64,000 nucleotides of DNA from Siphonodentalium dalli (GCA_032622095.1 CP136068.1:160351465-160415464), one strand, 5' to 3'. Positions 1 to 10,612 are shown, numbered from the stretch's first letter. Notes: a model not told the origin generated them from the sequence alone. Made by a program: numbers and translations.

Positions 1-488
1 GGACAGACGGTTTCCCCACAGCTATAACCGTAAGTATAAATTGTACATACACATTTGCCGATCGCAAGCGGGCTCCATTTGAGCGAAGGACCCTTTTTTA
101 TTGATAAAATCATCCTTTGATCATTTCAGAAAATAATTTTCTCGCAAAAAATCCATCTTCAAATGTCATTTTAACACATATACAACATCTGTCGGAAATC
201 CCACTATATTGCAACGGAAAGGCCGTTATGTGTGCTAACATATATTCATTACCTTGGCTCGGGTGTATTCACAATCTGAAAGTAGAGACTATTTATTTGG
301 ACACCAACTCGTCAGTCTCTGTACGCCTAGTTGTTTAAGTTGTTGATCACTACCTGTAACCAACACACCATATACGCCATTTTAGTTTGAGCATGGAAAT
401 ATACTGTCTGCCATCATAAAGTATTATTTATACTGCCTGCCATCATAAAGTATTATTTAGTTTTTTATATTGAGCATAATTATAATAT
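1..488. other. no gene seen; short tandem duplication
   Basis: No convincing coding sequence was seen. A 28-bp segment reading about ctgccatcataaagtattat occurs twice in tandem near 405-460. The region lies downstream of the last exon of the minus-strand lectin gene. The only AATAAA on the minus strand here is near 97-102, about 800 bp past the stop codon, so the real polyadenylation site of that gene is not clear. Confidence 0.4.
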
Positions 489-745
489 TCAGGACTTAAA
501 ATAAGTACAGTGATTCCTGGCAATAAGTACAGTGATTCCTGGCAATAAGTACAGTGATTCATGGTAATAAGTACAGTGATTGATGGTCATAAGTACAGCG
601 ATTGCTGGTAATAAGTACAGTGATTGATGGTAACAACTACAATGATTCCTGGTCAAAAAAGTAGTGATTCCTGGCAATAAATACAGTGATTCCTGGTAAT
701 AAGTACAGTGATTCCTTGTAATAAGTACAGTGATTCCTGCATCGA
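489..745. repeat. 22-bp minisatellite, about 11 copies
   Basis: A unit reading about aataagtacagtgattcctg plus two bases is repeated roughly eleven times with substitutions, mostly in the last third of the unit. The open frame of 110 codons on the minus strand is produced by the repeat and is not considered a gene. The array lies about 155 bp beyond the stop codon of the lectin gene. Confidence 0.9.
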
Positions 746-899
746 TTCTTGTACGTACGTTCGCGATAGAGTTTGCAACATGAGATGCATAAACTGAAAT
801 TTGAATGTCTATTATTCTCAAATCAAAAGCAGTCTATAAAAGGACAGGGAAATTAATATCCAATTCTGACGATGTTAAGTTGTTAAATTCCCATTATAC

Positions 900-1120
900 C
901 TATATGTCAATTTGGCAAACAAAATAATTTTTTGTTATTATACGAAAATCTCTTATCATCAGTCCCAGGTTTCTGTCCATAGCCATCCCATTGTAAATGT
1001 TCTCGTATCCTGGGTACCACGGAACCCATGTGATCTGTGTCCCATCAGAATACGTCCAAATGATCACTCTCACCTCCGCTCGTGATCCGTCTACCCAGAA
1101 TGTTGACGATCCGAGATAAT
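900..1120 (-). CDS. gene 1 exon 5 (last): C-terminal half of C-type lectin-like domain
   Basis: Read on the minus strand after a CAG acceptor (1123-1121), the exon starts with two bases that complete a codon (G from exon 4 plus AT gives Asp) and runs to a TAG stop at 902-900. The protein contains FWVDGSR, WTYSDG, ITWVPWYPG and ends in YFVCQIDI, the usual order of the second half of a C-type lectin-like fold: beta-strand tryptophans, the W-x-x-W-Y-P-G turn, and the final Cys a few residues before the terminus. The EPN/QPD and WND calcium-sugar motifs are absent, and so is the cysteine normally found about ten residues before the last one. Classical calcium-dependent sugar binding is therefore unlikely. 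Phase agrees with the exon at 5141-5320. The frame is open but lacks an early ATG, as expected for an internal or last exon. Confidence 0.85.
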
Positions 1121-1750
1121 CTGCAAATGAACAAAAATCGTACGCGTGTTGGATTGGATTAGAACGTGTGTTTTCTGGTGTACTTTTTTGCCGCGGAAAG
1201 TCTTATGCAAGCCGATGGGGTCATTGTCACATGGTACACCTCGTAAATCGATCACAAACGTAGCCAGCTTTTCACAAGCGATCACATGTGTACCTAGATT
1301 TATCAAACGTTTAATGATAGACTATCTTTTCCAACCACGGCGACGTGTGTATATGGAAGCATTTTTAAGACATATGTGTTATTAATCCACAAAAACAGAG
1401 GAGTAGTATCTGCTGTTATAAATATTCCCCTCACTTCATGGTTTAAAAGGGATGTTTTCAAAAGAAATGTTGCAATGTTCTAAAAATGGTAACATTATCT
1501 GTCCCAGTTCAGTCATAGACACATTATGACAACATTATTTCCTCATGGCTAAAGGTTCTATCAACAGTTCTCTCTCCACCCAAACATGTTATTTTATGCC
1601 TCTGGTTCACGACAGAACATTCAGGTGAGATATATGGCATAGTTAGGCCTAAATACCGATAGTTCGTTTGTTCTATGGGACTATACTGTCCTTATCATTT
1701 ATACTAACACGTTACATGTATACTAACTTAAGTTAAATAATCATGTACTA
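1121..1750. other. intron, nothing recognised
   Basis: This is part of intron 4 of gene 1. Short open frames on both strands at 1091-1385 overlap the lectin exon or its edge and show no protein-like composition. Confidence 0.4.
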
Positions 1751-1935
1751 GTACTTTATAGGGCTGCAACGATTCGTCGTGAAAACAATATATCGCGACA
1801 CACTTTCAAACGATACGCGTATCGTATATATCTTGCCATATGTATCGCGATATACGAAATCAAATAATTTCTGAAGATGGGCATGCATGTTGTGCATAAA
1901 AGCAGACATGTATGCATTGTTCTCTCAATTGTATA

Positions 1936-2396
1936 TGTGACCCGCCATATCAAATCCAGTCGTAATTCGGGATTTTTTTTACCCTGTGCCAATGCATTCT
2001 CTTATATATGCGAGTCGACCATAGGTCGCCTCGCATATATTAGAGAATGCATTGGCCTAACAATTTTTTATCATTTTTTTAAAATAAATGTTTCTGACAG
2101 TTTTTAGGACATAAAATAAAAAAAACATCCATTACCCTGCAGGGAGCCCCACACATATATAGAAGCATATAGAAGAGTGTCGTCTGCTCATGTTTGTCTG
2201 GGGCTATGTATGGGTGAAATTATAAAATTGTTAAAGAATACAAGAAAAAAATATTAAAATTGTAAAAAATTGTTAGGCCAATGCATTCTCTTATATATGC
2301 GAGGCGACCTATGGTCGACTCGCATATATAAGAGAATGCATTGGCACAGGGTAAAAAAATCCCGACTTACGACTGGATTTGATATGGCGGGTCACA
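1936..2396. mobile_element. MITE family A, copy 1 (TA target, palindromic core)
   Basis: The ends are inverted: tgtgacccgccatatcaaat at the left and its complement at the right, next to TA. Inside are two self-complementary blocks of about 67 bp (near 1990-2055 and 2278-2345), each reading ccaatgcattctcttatata, then gcgag, a short centre, and the complement. The two blocks are separated by an A/T-rich spacer. There is no protein-coding capacity. Size and TA target suggest a Tc1/mariner-like source, which is inference. Confidence 0.85.
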
Positions 2397-2597
2397 TATG
2401 TTTATTATATGTATTTTACACATCCAGCTAACTATTAAACTGCATTTTAGTTTAACATGAACTATATCTCCAATTACAAACATGTTGGTTCTGATAATTC
2501 AGGTCGTATTCACTTGGGAACAATATATAGTTCAATGTGATATTTATCGTATCGTTGATCACGTATCGTGATTCATATCGTATCGTCACCAAGTATA

Positions 2598-3016
2598 TGT
2601 GACCCGCCATATCAAATCCAGTCGTAAGTCGGGATTTTTTTACCCTGTGCCAACGCATTCTCTTATAATGCTTTGGCCTAACAATTTTTTATATAATTTT
2701 TTTTAAATAAATGTTTCTTACAATTTTTAGGACATAAAATAAAAAACATCCATTACCCTGCAGGGAGCCCAACACATATGTAGAAGCATATAGAAGAGTG
2801 TCGTCTGCTCATGTTTATCTGGGGCTCTGTATGGGTGAAATTATAAAATTGTTAAAGAATACAAGAAAAAATTATTAAAATTGTAAAAAATTGTTAGGCC
2901 AATTCATTCTCTTATATATGCGAAGCGACCTATGGTCGACTCGCATAAATAAGAGAATGCATTGGCACAGGGTAAACAAAATCCCGACTTACGACTGGAT
3001 TTGATATGGCGGGTCA
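2598..3016. mobile_element. MITE family A, copy 2, first core block deleted
   Basis: It has the same termini and spacer as the copy at 1936-2396 and the same orientation. The first palindromic core block is reduced to one arm (ccaacgcattctcttataat, then ctttggcc), as expected if a hairpin was lost during replication. The second block is intact. Confidence 0.85.
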
Positions 3017-3050
3017 TATAATTTTTTATGGTTGCACCCCTAGTACTTTA

Positions 3051-4685
3051 AAGCGAGAGAATTCTATATAATAGGGGAGCCCAGAACGTTTTATTCGAAC
3101 TTTTGAGTACGAAAGGTTTCATGTGCCTGAATTGTCGAGAGGACCGGATGACGGAACAAACACAATTCTCATGTTTTTCAATTATAGCATAAAGGAGTCA
3201 CGAGTATACAAAACCACCCCAAAAATCACTTTTAACCGAACTTTTGATAGTTCCTTTTTCCTTTTATCAACTTTGATGTCAGTCAAAATCCAATAGTTGG
3301 GGTAGTGATTAGAGGGCAGGTTAGCCAATAATATTCATCGACCACAACTTGTAAGCGATTGCCAGACACAATATGGCAATATCTATCATTTGCCATATGT
3401 TGCCGGTTTTGTGGTTATTTTGGGTGAAAGTGATAACTTTGGCTCTATTGGAGTAGGATATTCATAGGTGATGATATGAAATACATATATCGCCCAGTTC
3501 TGCTCATGACTTGTTGAAATGTGACTAGAATCGCATTGAAATTGTTTGGTGTAATATTGTACCGAGTTCTGTAAACTCAACGTTTTTGGGGATCGAAAGG
3601 AGCTGGGACCCAATGATAATTAAAAATAAAGCCATAACTCTTCACCATTTTCAAGCAGTATAAATTGATATAGAAAATATTTCTCGGAAAATAGTCAAAA
3701 TTTCCACTTCCGGTGGCCATCTTGAACGGGAAGTTGCCATTTTGTCCTAAAAATGTGGCATTATGTCTGCGCAAACGCGCGTATAGAGATTTGCATATAT
3801 TTGCCAATTTTCTCTCTATATTTTGAAATAAACTGAGTACCTTGTCATAAGAACGGCAGCCATGTTTGACGCCATTCTGTGTAAACTCTGTTTTTATAAT
3901 CACTATAATATCCAGGTGTGATATTTCAAGCTCGATAGTTCGTTTAAAAGCATTTGTTTGGGGGAGGCGGTGTTTGGTGGGCCCATGGTCCCTTTATACT
4001 GTAATTTCGGAACTCAATGCATGGGATTTTTTCGTCACCAGTCCCTCTCAATAATTCAGGTACATCACGTCTTTCTTACGTACTTAATACTTCTGAGCTC
4101 CCTAACTAATATGTAGTCTCTTATCTTTTGAAAATACAATCATATTTCGGTCGATCTTGAAACCATAAGTGTCGATAGTAGCAGTCCATATGTTATGTAG
4201 GTATGTTTCACTGACGGATGCCGACTTCAAAAGTCGAGCAGTTAGTTTTGACTTTATTAACGTCGTACATTAATATTCAAAATATTACAAATAATGTTTG
4301 GTAATAACTTGTTTGAGCATCATCGAACCCGGTACACATCGTATTCTTAAGTTTATATTGTTATTGGAATTGTATCATTTGAGACGCTTATATGCGTATA
4401 CTCAATTTATTCCACACCCATTGACGTGAGGCACATGTATCCAACGGAATACAAGCCATTGAATACATATTGGTGTATACCTCTAGTGGAATACAAGCCG
4501 AAACTATGCTTGTTGACGTTGACGCCAAGAAAGATGACGTACATTACGTCGATCATCCGCTTCCGGTGATCCCCCCATAACTACTGGTTATGTGTCAGAC
4601 TTAAATCACATTAAAGGTAGCTACAGTAACAACGGAGGTGACATTCATGGATTGAACTAATCTGACTGAACGGTGTAGAATAAAT
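3051..4685. other. intron, nothing recognised
   Basis: No exon with good splice sites, no RNA gene and no clear repeat was recognised. The 108-codon minus-strand frame near 3577-3903 has no recognisable domain or protein-like pattern and was left out. Confidence 0.35.
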
Positions 4686-4848
4686 ACAGAACACAACTTG
4701 CATCATAATCTCGAATCTTTTATCGAACTCGTTGCGGACGGCGCAAAGTTATATTTCGCTCGAACTACGCTCTCGCGAAATATATCCTTGCGCCATCCGC
4801 AACTCATTCGATAAAAGATTCTCGATTAAGATGCGCGTTGTGTTCTGT
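4686..4848. mobile_element. small palindromic element (foldback MITE), 163 bp
   Basis: The sequence begins acagaacacaac and ends gttgtgttctgt. Most of its length pairs with itself (for example aatcttttatcgaa against its complement, and tatttcgc against gcgaaata near the centre). It has no coding capacity. Confidence 0.75.
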
Positions 4849-5140
4849 CTATGTCCATGTGCTATAAGTGACATTGAATTGAAGTGAAGAAACAATTATC
4901 GTGTTTAATTTGCCTCCATGAATCGCAAACAAATGGTTTGGAACAATAACAAATAAATGAAAATAAACAACATTATACTCCGTATACACACACGGGATAA
5001 GTTGTTTAACTCTTTATAACATGTCATCATCACTATAACATTATATTTGTATTTATTCATTGTGTTCTTGGGAGATAATAACATGTTTAAATCATCTTCA
5101 GTGAGAGTCTTCACGGATCATAAAGAGTTAATCCACTCAC

Positions 5141-5320
5141 CAGTTTCGTTGAGCATGGTTGCCACTGTGTTCCAAATGTCCATACTCTTGATCCTGACTA
5201 GGTGGCCTCCATCCCTGTTACACACATACTCTGCGTCGTATTGAATCACCGGAATTGTATATACTCTCAAGCAGATCATACTATCACCAACAGCTTCCCC
5301 GCGATAGCCGTCTGAACAGC
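5141..5320 (-). CDS. gene 1 exon 4: N-terminal half of C-type lectin-like domain
   Basis: On the minus strand a CAG acceptor (5323-5321) precedes the exon and a GTGAGT donor (5140-5135) follows it. The 180 nt read as two bases, 59 codons and one base. With the G of exon 3 the protein continues GCSDGYRGEAV, and later segments are MICLRVYTIPV, YVCNRDGGHLVRIKS and IWNTVATMLNE. The pattern C-x-x-G-Y, then a Cys, then A-E-x-V-C-x-x-x-G-G-x-L-V-x-I-x-S is the usual start of a long-form C-type lectin-like domain. The last base joins exon 5 in phase. The exon is not a long open frame from an ATG and was found by reading splice sites. Confidence 0.88.
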
Positions 5321-5412
5321 CTGGAAAACAGTTACTCAGATTGACAGCGTAAAGTGTGAACTATTTTGTCTAATTTGTGAATAATGGCACAGCTCTGGGC
5401 GGGTCAGTATAA

Positions 5413-5475
5413 TTAAAACCACATTGCGGTTTGCGCTCCACGATACACCTATTACTATTCGTTTTTTAATTTGTG
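5413..5475. repeat. fragment shared with 60373-60435
   Basis: The stretch around gcggtttgcgctccacgata has a diverged counterpart near 60385, with the following att-rich sequence also similar. This suggests a dispersed repeat of unknown type. Confidence 0.4.
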
Positions 5476-5516
5476 TTGGTGTCCAGAAATACCCTTGAAG
5501 TCATCTATATATAAAA

Positions 5517-5915
5517 AAAAAGTAGGATCTGTCTGTCTGTTCTTCCAGACCCTTGGACCTAATTCAACCAAATTTGTTGTGGTGGTTCGGGGTACCCTGG
5601 TGGATGTTATAACGCCGTTCGATTGCAACGTTTTGATTTAAAAACAAATTAATTTAATTTTGTTAAATGTTTGTTAAATTGAGCGAGGAGTTCAAACCTA
5701 ACAAAAAACTACTCATTTAAAATTAAATTTAAAAATAAAAAAAATATTTAATATTAAAATGTTTAAACGATCAAAAAATGAGCCGCCACTGAATAAAGGC
5801 ACGTCTAAGATAACTATGTGCGCGAATCTCTCAAAGGGGCCGCAGGCTCCTAATGCATAAAGGGGCCGCATGCCCCTTCGACAAATCGCACAAAGGGGCC
5901 GCAGGCTAGTATAAA
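5517..5915 (-). repeat. dispersed repeat family G, minus orientation
   Basis: Compared with the copies at 41706-42080 and 59104-59995, this copy is reversed. It holds the same landmarks: a tctgtctgtct start, a segment meaning 'caccaaatttggttgaa' on the other strand, the attgagcgaggag segment, and several aaaggggccgcaggc motifs. No coding sequence was seen. The origin is unknown; the GACAG-rich end resembles tails of non-LTR elements, which is inference. Confidence 0.6.
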
Positions 5916-6690
5916 ATATAACATCTAACACAAAAATTAAGATTTTTTTTTTAAAGAGCAGTTCACATATCCATGATACCACATCTGAAGAGCAAGAGGT
6001 AATACATAAATATATTCAAGCTGACCACCATATGTCTTGACATGTGCCCTATTTCCAGTTGATTGTTCCCTGCGTAAATGGCCATTTTTTTTGTTTTCGA
6101 AAATGGCAACAAAAAAAGTAATTTAGCCAAACTATTCCAAAATCGGAAATCTAATTCAAATACCCACATTAATTTTTTAACATGAGTGACATGATACTCA
6201 AATATATCATGATCACCTGATAATTGATTAGGTGATACAACTTAATGGTAACAAAATAGTAATGACAGTGCACTATCAAACAATGGGCCACCAAATACAA
6301 TAAAACAGTAATGAGATTAACAATAATGAATACTTTGTCTGTCTTAAGGCTGAATGGTAGATGGTGGGTAGTGGTATATTGTCAAGTAACAGTGGTGGGA
6401 TTAAAAAAGTCTCAACACGGTTTTTGAAGATATGGACATAATTATATAGAATGTTCGATGTTAAATAAAATAATTTGGCCCAAAAAAATCGAAATTGATC
6501 CAAAAATTGGCCAAAAGATTTTTCGGCCCAGCGTGAACACTTCATTCAACGTTTCAAATGGATTTAAATCTATTGCTTTTGACTTGTCTTGGCAACTGTA
6601 TCTATATAACAGGTATATATACAATTAGGTTGATTAGATGTGAAATGACACATTTTCGTAGAAAACATCCAGAGAAATTCTTTACTGAAA
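5916..6690. other. intron, nothing recognised
   Basis: AT-rich intron 3 sequence of gene 1. Short minus-strand frames here have no protein-like pattern and no supported splice sites. Confidence 0.35.
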
Positions 6691-6698
6691 AATGTCAT

Positions 6699-7355
6699 TC
6701 CGCTGCGATCAGGCCGGCGCTTGCATTGCGCTGAAAAAGTATCAAAGCGCCAAGCTAAACGCATTAAGGTATCCACGAACCGATTGGTGACGCAGTTGAC
6801 ACTGGCTAGGACGGGAAAGGGTCCCCATGATCGCCCCTGTGATCAGGCCAGCGCTTGCATTGCGCTTAAAAGGTACAAAAATATCAATAACACGCAGGAG
6901 GAGCGCGGAAAACTGTCAAAAATTGTTAAACTTTTAAAACAAGGCATGCTCCTATGCCGCTTGTCACGTTTTTATTGCGCTCTTATTACGACCCATTGCT
7001 TTCATACTTTGTCAATTCTCACGCTATTACGCGCCCTCACTGTGCTTCCACTACGCTATAAACGTCCTTAGTGCGCCCAAGTCGCTGTCATTGTGTTGCT
7101 AGTATGTTGTCAATAAGTTTGCAAAACGTTCTCTGCGTGGGCGCGGAGATATTAAATAGCGCCTCCTGCGGGCTCCAGTCATAGTCAGTTTTTAGGTTGT
7201 GGGAATATACACAACAATCCACAACAATTGACTAGTTGTCCACCAGTTTCCGATAAAACACCTGTCACACTTCGCTGCTGTGATCAGGCCGGCGCTTGCA
7301 TTGCGCTGAAAAGTTATCAAAGCGCCAAACTAAACGCATTAAGGTATATATCCAA
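6699..7355. repeat. three direct copies of a GC-rich 45-75 bp module
   Basis: The stretch gatcaggccggcgcttgcat, followed by tgcgctgaaaa and an aagcgccaa(g/a)ctaaacgcat part, occurs near 6699-6775, in shortened form near 6840-6880, and again near 7280-7350. The intervening sequence has many gcgc-type palindromes. The 116-codon plus frame at 6721-7071 spans two copies and is not supported as a gene. Confidence 0.6.
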
Positions 7356-7414
7356 GAACCGAGGAGTTCAATTCGCGGAACAAATCAAAAATGATAATGA
7401 TTAGCATAAACAAA

Positions 7415-7578
7415 ATACACCCATAGTAGCCTATACAGTACCAAATGTTCTCCACTCGCGGTAATATGGTTTTAACCACGAGCCAAAAGAATCGTGGTTA
7501 ACGAGCCAAAAGGTTTCTGGTTAAAACCACAATTCCACTCGTGGTAAAAATTTGGTACTCTCGGCTACTATAGGTGTA
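7415..7578. mobile_element. palindromic MITE, 164 bp
   Basis: The ends are inverted: atacacccatagtagcc at the left, ggctactataggtgtat at the right. The interior continues the symmetry (agtaccaaat against atttggtact; accacgag against ctcgtggt). No coding sequence. Confidence 0.75.
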
Positions 7579-7757
7579 TCTTATATGTATTCAATGACTG
7601 GGATCACGTCCAACGCATGTGCCTTGCATTAATGGTGTGGAATAAATCTCAATTCTGACTGAGACATGACTGGATACACCACTGTTCATATTTCAGTGAG
7701 AGCATCAACTCAGTTATTGTTTGTTCTTCTCATTGATTAAGTTGTATGTTTACTCAC

Positions 7758-7842
7758 CATGTTCACAGTGTTCTCCACTGAACCCTAAATCGCACTCGCA
7801 TATGTTATCTTCATTCAGATATCCATCCAGACAGAAGTAGAT
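7758..7842 (-). CDS. gene 1 exon 3: partial EGF-like domain
   Basis: A pyrimidine tract and CAG acceptor (7845-7843) precede the exon, and GTGAGT (7757-7752) follows it. The 85 nt give 28 codons and one base. The protein has YFCLDGY, NICECDLGFSG and EHCEHG, with Cys spacing C-x10-C-x-C-x8-C, which matches cysteines 3 to 6 of an EGF-like module, including the C-x-C and the G-F-x-G turn. Cysteines 1 and 2 are missing, and exon 2 ends without any. Either this is a degenerate half EGF or a small exon lies unseen between 7842 and 10109. Phases agree with exon 2 (0) and exon 4 (1). Confidence 0.85.
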
Positions 7843-8371
7843 CTGAAAAAATAGGGGCATGGACGTCAAGAGGGAATCGTGATCGAACAGAATGGGATAC
7901 AAAAATGAATCAGAATGAAACATGCCATGATGCCAATGTACGTACAATGCACATGCGCGTGTATACGAATAAGTCTAAAATGTATCGAAAGTCTTCACAA
8001 ATAAAATAAAAATAAAATTTCAAAATTTCTGGTCGAAAATATGAAATTATCGATGTGGTAACCAGATCATATAAGCCAGTCTCACTGATGTATGATGTGT
8101 TCCCACCACAGACTATAACACCACTGGGTAAGTAGTCCTGTCAATTTTCTATGATGGTGGTGGTTCTGGCTGATTAATTTTGCTATGATGTTGATGGTGC
8201 AAACTGATGCTGTTAAGAAAACGTACGGTATTGTATAATAGAACTGTCAAAAAACATGTATAGTGATATATTTCATGTATTTCAACAAACACCAGCAGCA
8301 TCAGTTTCAAGAATTTAAACAAATAATTTTACTCATAACGACAATGGATTTAGCACAAATCGTTCGGATTA
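7843..8371. other. intron, nothing recognised
   Basis: Part of intron 2 of gene 1. No repeat or coding sequence was recognised. Confidence 0.35.
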
Positions 8372-8988
8372 GAAAATAACCGCATAAACACCAATTTTAG
8401 ATTAAATAACGGTACTTTTTCCTAATAGCATCGTTTTCCTACCAGCGGCATAGTAAATTAGCAGGAGCAATGAACCAGGGCTGGTGCCGTCAGTGCCGTG
8501 GTGTATAATATGGTATAGTTGAAAAAAAATTCGCTATGGACTAAAACCGATTAGAACGGATGGGGATCGTGGAATAAAAACATAAAAGTCACACTACATA
8601 TGTTCAACGTTTATTCTGTGACATTCGACAAAATCCAATTAAACCCTGGAAATTGGTATCCGGATCCCTTGGGAACGAAGTCTGCCTTACCATCTTTACC
8701 AGCTGCTATACTGACGTTTTGTACTGCTTACCATCTGTCATATGCTATGTGTCAGCTCCATTTTCGAATTTTCTGTCTGCCTTACCACCTTTACGAGCTC
8801 CCATTCTGAATTCGCTTTTGGTCTATACTTACTACCTGTATCAGTTCCCATTCAGTGTATTTTTTTTGGTGTCTGCTTACCATATATACTAGCCGGGATT
8901 ATTTTTTTGTCCCATTATATTTCAGATCTCCAGATCTCCTTTCGGCTTCTCCCATATGTGTCCTTATTTATAACTACATGTCTTAAGC
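8372..8988. repeat. duplicated block, copy A
   Basis: This block is a diverged direct copy of the block starting at 8989. Shared landmarks in order: ccgcataaacaccaatttta, acggtac, agcatcg, tatggtatagttga, gacaaaatccaa(t/c)taaaccct, ggatccctt and ttaccatctttaccagct. In this copy the tatggtatagttg unit occurs once, while in copy B it is expanded to about twenty. Confidence 0.8.
8680..8905. repeat. diverged array of exon-edge copies, about 5 units
   Basis: Units of about 45-50 bp each carry cttaccat or a near variant followed by a tatcagctccca-like stretch. On the minus strand this reads as a decayed copy of the end of exon 2 followed by a GTAAG splice donor. It lies in copy A of the duplicated block and matches the larger array at 9640-10108. 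Confidence 0.65.
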
Positions 8989-9780
8989 TAAAAGCCGCAT
9001 AAACAACAATTTTATATTAACTAACGGTACATGTTCTCATTAGCATCGGGTTTTTTTCTCTCGAACTATAGCATCATAGCAAGTTAGTACGACCGCGTAA
9101 TCAGGTGTGGTACCATCAATGTCAGGTGTGTATATATGGTATAGTTGATGTGTGTATATGGTATAGTTGATGTGTATATATGGTATAGTTGATGTGTATA
9201 TATGGTATAGTTGATGTGTATATATGGTATAGTTGATGTGTATATATGGTATAGTTGATGTGTATATATGGTATAGTTGATGTGTATATGTGGTATAGTT
9301 GATATGTATATGTGGTATAGTTGATGTGTATATATGGTATATATGGTAATCAGGTGTGGTACCATCAATGTCAGGTGTGTATATATGGTATAGTTGATGT
9401 GTGTATATGGTATAGTTGATGTGTATATGTGGTATAGTTGATGTGTATATGTGGTATAGTTGATGTGTATATATGGTATAGTTGATGTGTATATATGGTA
9501 TAGTTGAAACAAACGTTGCTGTGCATGGACTAAACACCAATGAAAATGGACGGGAATGGTATGGACACATTAGACTGTCGGTTGAAGTTTGACAAAATCC
9601 AACTAAACCCTGGAAATGGGCATCCGGATCCCTTGTGAACTTAGCCTGGCTTACCATCTTTACCAGCTTATATTCTGATTGTTTGCTCTGCTTACAATCT
9701 GTACTAGTTCCTGTTCCGGGTATTTTGTCTATTTACCATCATTCTTAACCAGCTCCCATTCCTGTATCTTTGGTCTACTA
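8989..9780. repeat. duplicated block, copy B, expanded
   Basis: It starts aaagccgcataaacaacaat and follows the same landmarks as copy A (8372-8988). It is longer because the short tatggtatagttg segment has grown into a tandem array (9115-9507). The two blocks are adjacent and in the same orientation. Confidence 0.8.
9115..9507. repeat. 20-22-bp minisatellite with a higher-order duplication
   Basis: The unit reads about gatgtgtatatatggtatag plus tt. About ten units run to 9345, then a 30-bp segment reading aatcaggtgtggtaccatca also found at the start of the array reappears, followed by another seven or so units. This shows that array plus flank was duplicated once. Long minus-strand frames of 142 and 205 codons are generated by the repeat and are not genes. 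Confidence 0.9.
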
Positions 9781-10108
9781 CCATCTGTATTAACTCCCAT
9801 TCCGGGTTTTGTGTGTATTCACATCTGTATTAACTCCAATTCCGGTTTTGTTGGTGTACTCACCATCTGTATTAGCTCCCATTCCGGGTTTTTTGTCTAC
9901 TTACCATCTGTATTAACTCCCATTCCGGGTTTTGTGCGTATTCACATCTGTATTAACTCCAAGTCGGGGTTTTGTATGTACTCACCATCTGTATTAGCTC
10001 CCATTCCGGGTTTTTTGGTCTACTTACCATCTGTATTAGCTCCAATTCCGGATTTTGTGTGTATTCACATCTGTATTAACTCCCATTCTGGGTTATTTGT
10101 GTACTCAC
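9640..10108. repeat. tandem array of copies of the exon 2 / intron 2 junction
   Basis: About eleven units of 40-45 bp run up to the true end of exon 2. On the minus strand a unit reads ccggaatgggagct, a/g-tacagatg, then gtgag or gtaag, which is the last part of exon 2 and its splice donor. Some units have ctcaccat or cttaccat (donor GT kept) and others ttcacat (GT lost). In the right half they alternate as a three-unit higher-order repeat of about 124 bp, seen twice. The 161-codon plus frame here is an artefact. Confidence 0.85.
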
Positions 10109-10354
10109 CATCTGTATCAGCTCCCATTCCGGGTTTTTCTCCAGCTTTCCGTTCGGGTTCTTGACCCAGCTTTCTGACATCTTACATTTGCCAGTTTTCT
10201 CGTGATATGCAGCAGTCACACAGTCGTCGTGCAGCGCGCATTTTTTCATGCATGCCTCGATGCCTGAGGATGTGACAGTCTTCATATATCCCGCATCGGA
10301 CTCGTCGATGACTAGCCCCTTTGTTGTGTTCATTGGGGGGACGATCACTCCGAC
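10109..10354 (-). CDS. gene 1 exon 2: second PAN/apple-like domain
   Basis: The exon follows a TTCAG acceptor (10357-10355) and ends in ATG before GTGAGT (10108-10103). It is 246 nt, 82 codons, phase 0 at both ends. Cysteines fall at residues 35, 39, 45 and 57 (C-x3-C-x5-C-x11-C), in IEACMKKCALHDDCVTAAYH and GKCKMSESW. This spacing is identical to that of exon 1. The segments NPNGKLE and WELIQM match NPNAELE and CEFVQK of exon 1. PAN/apple modules bind proteins or carbohydrates in extracellular proteins; binding here is unknown. Immediately past the donor the exon edge is repeated about eleven times. Symmetrical phase 0 means the exon could be duplicated or skipped without a frameshift, so exons 1 and 2 probably arose by duplication. 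Confidence 0.8.
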
Positions 10355-10389
10355 CTGAATTACCATGAATGATGTTTTAGTTTACAGGA

Positions 10390-10612
10390 GGATTGCACAC
10401 TGAATCCGGTCATCTATGGGACCATCTCCATTTATACTCAACAGAATATATGCAACAAATGAATTAATTTGAGTCATGGATTCGTGCAAAGTCAAAATAC
10501 ACTCATTTGTTCTATACGAACGATGCAAACAACATGGTAGCTCTAATACAAATCAGTTTAAGACTCGAGATGGTCCCATAAATGACCGGATTTAGTGTAC
10601 AGTACCCCTTTA
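10390..10612. mobile_element. palindromic MITE family F, copy 1
   Basis: Inverted ends: aatccggtcatctatgggac at the left, gtcccataaatgaccggatt at the right, continuing inward as catctc/gagatg. The right edge reads acccctttaa. A longer copy lies at 44664-44942 and a fragment of the end near 28098-28112. No coding sequence. Confidence 0.75.

Larger units (their letters stand above)
1751..3050. mobile_element. non-autonomous hAT-type element with 8-bp target duplication
   Basis: The 8-bp direct repeat gtacttta occurs at 1751-1758 and at 3043-3050. Inside it the ends are inverted: TAGGGCTGCAAC at the left and GTTGCACCCCTA at the right. An 8-bp duplication with a TAGGG/CAGGG-like terminus is characteristic of the hAT superfamily. 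The body contains cgatacg/cgtatcg-rich sequence and no transposase frame. About 880 bp of its 1284 bp are two younger MITE insertions (1936-2396 and 2598-3016). Confidence 0.8.

Noticed and set aside
6721-7071. 116-codon plus-strand gene
   Set aside because: It spans two copies of a dispersed module and contains no recognisable domain.
9040-9657. 205- and 142-codon minus-strand frames with repeated HQLYHIYT-type peptides
   Set aside because: They lie wholly in the 20-22-bp minisatellite and are open because of the repeat.
10076-10366. Starting gene 1 at the ATG near 10366 (MVIQVGV..)
   Set aside because: The ATG lies upstream of a TTCAG acceptor and yields no signal peptide; exon 1 at 26474 does.
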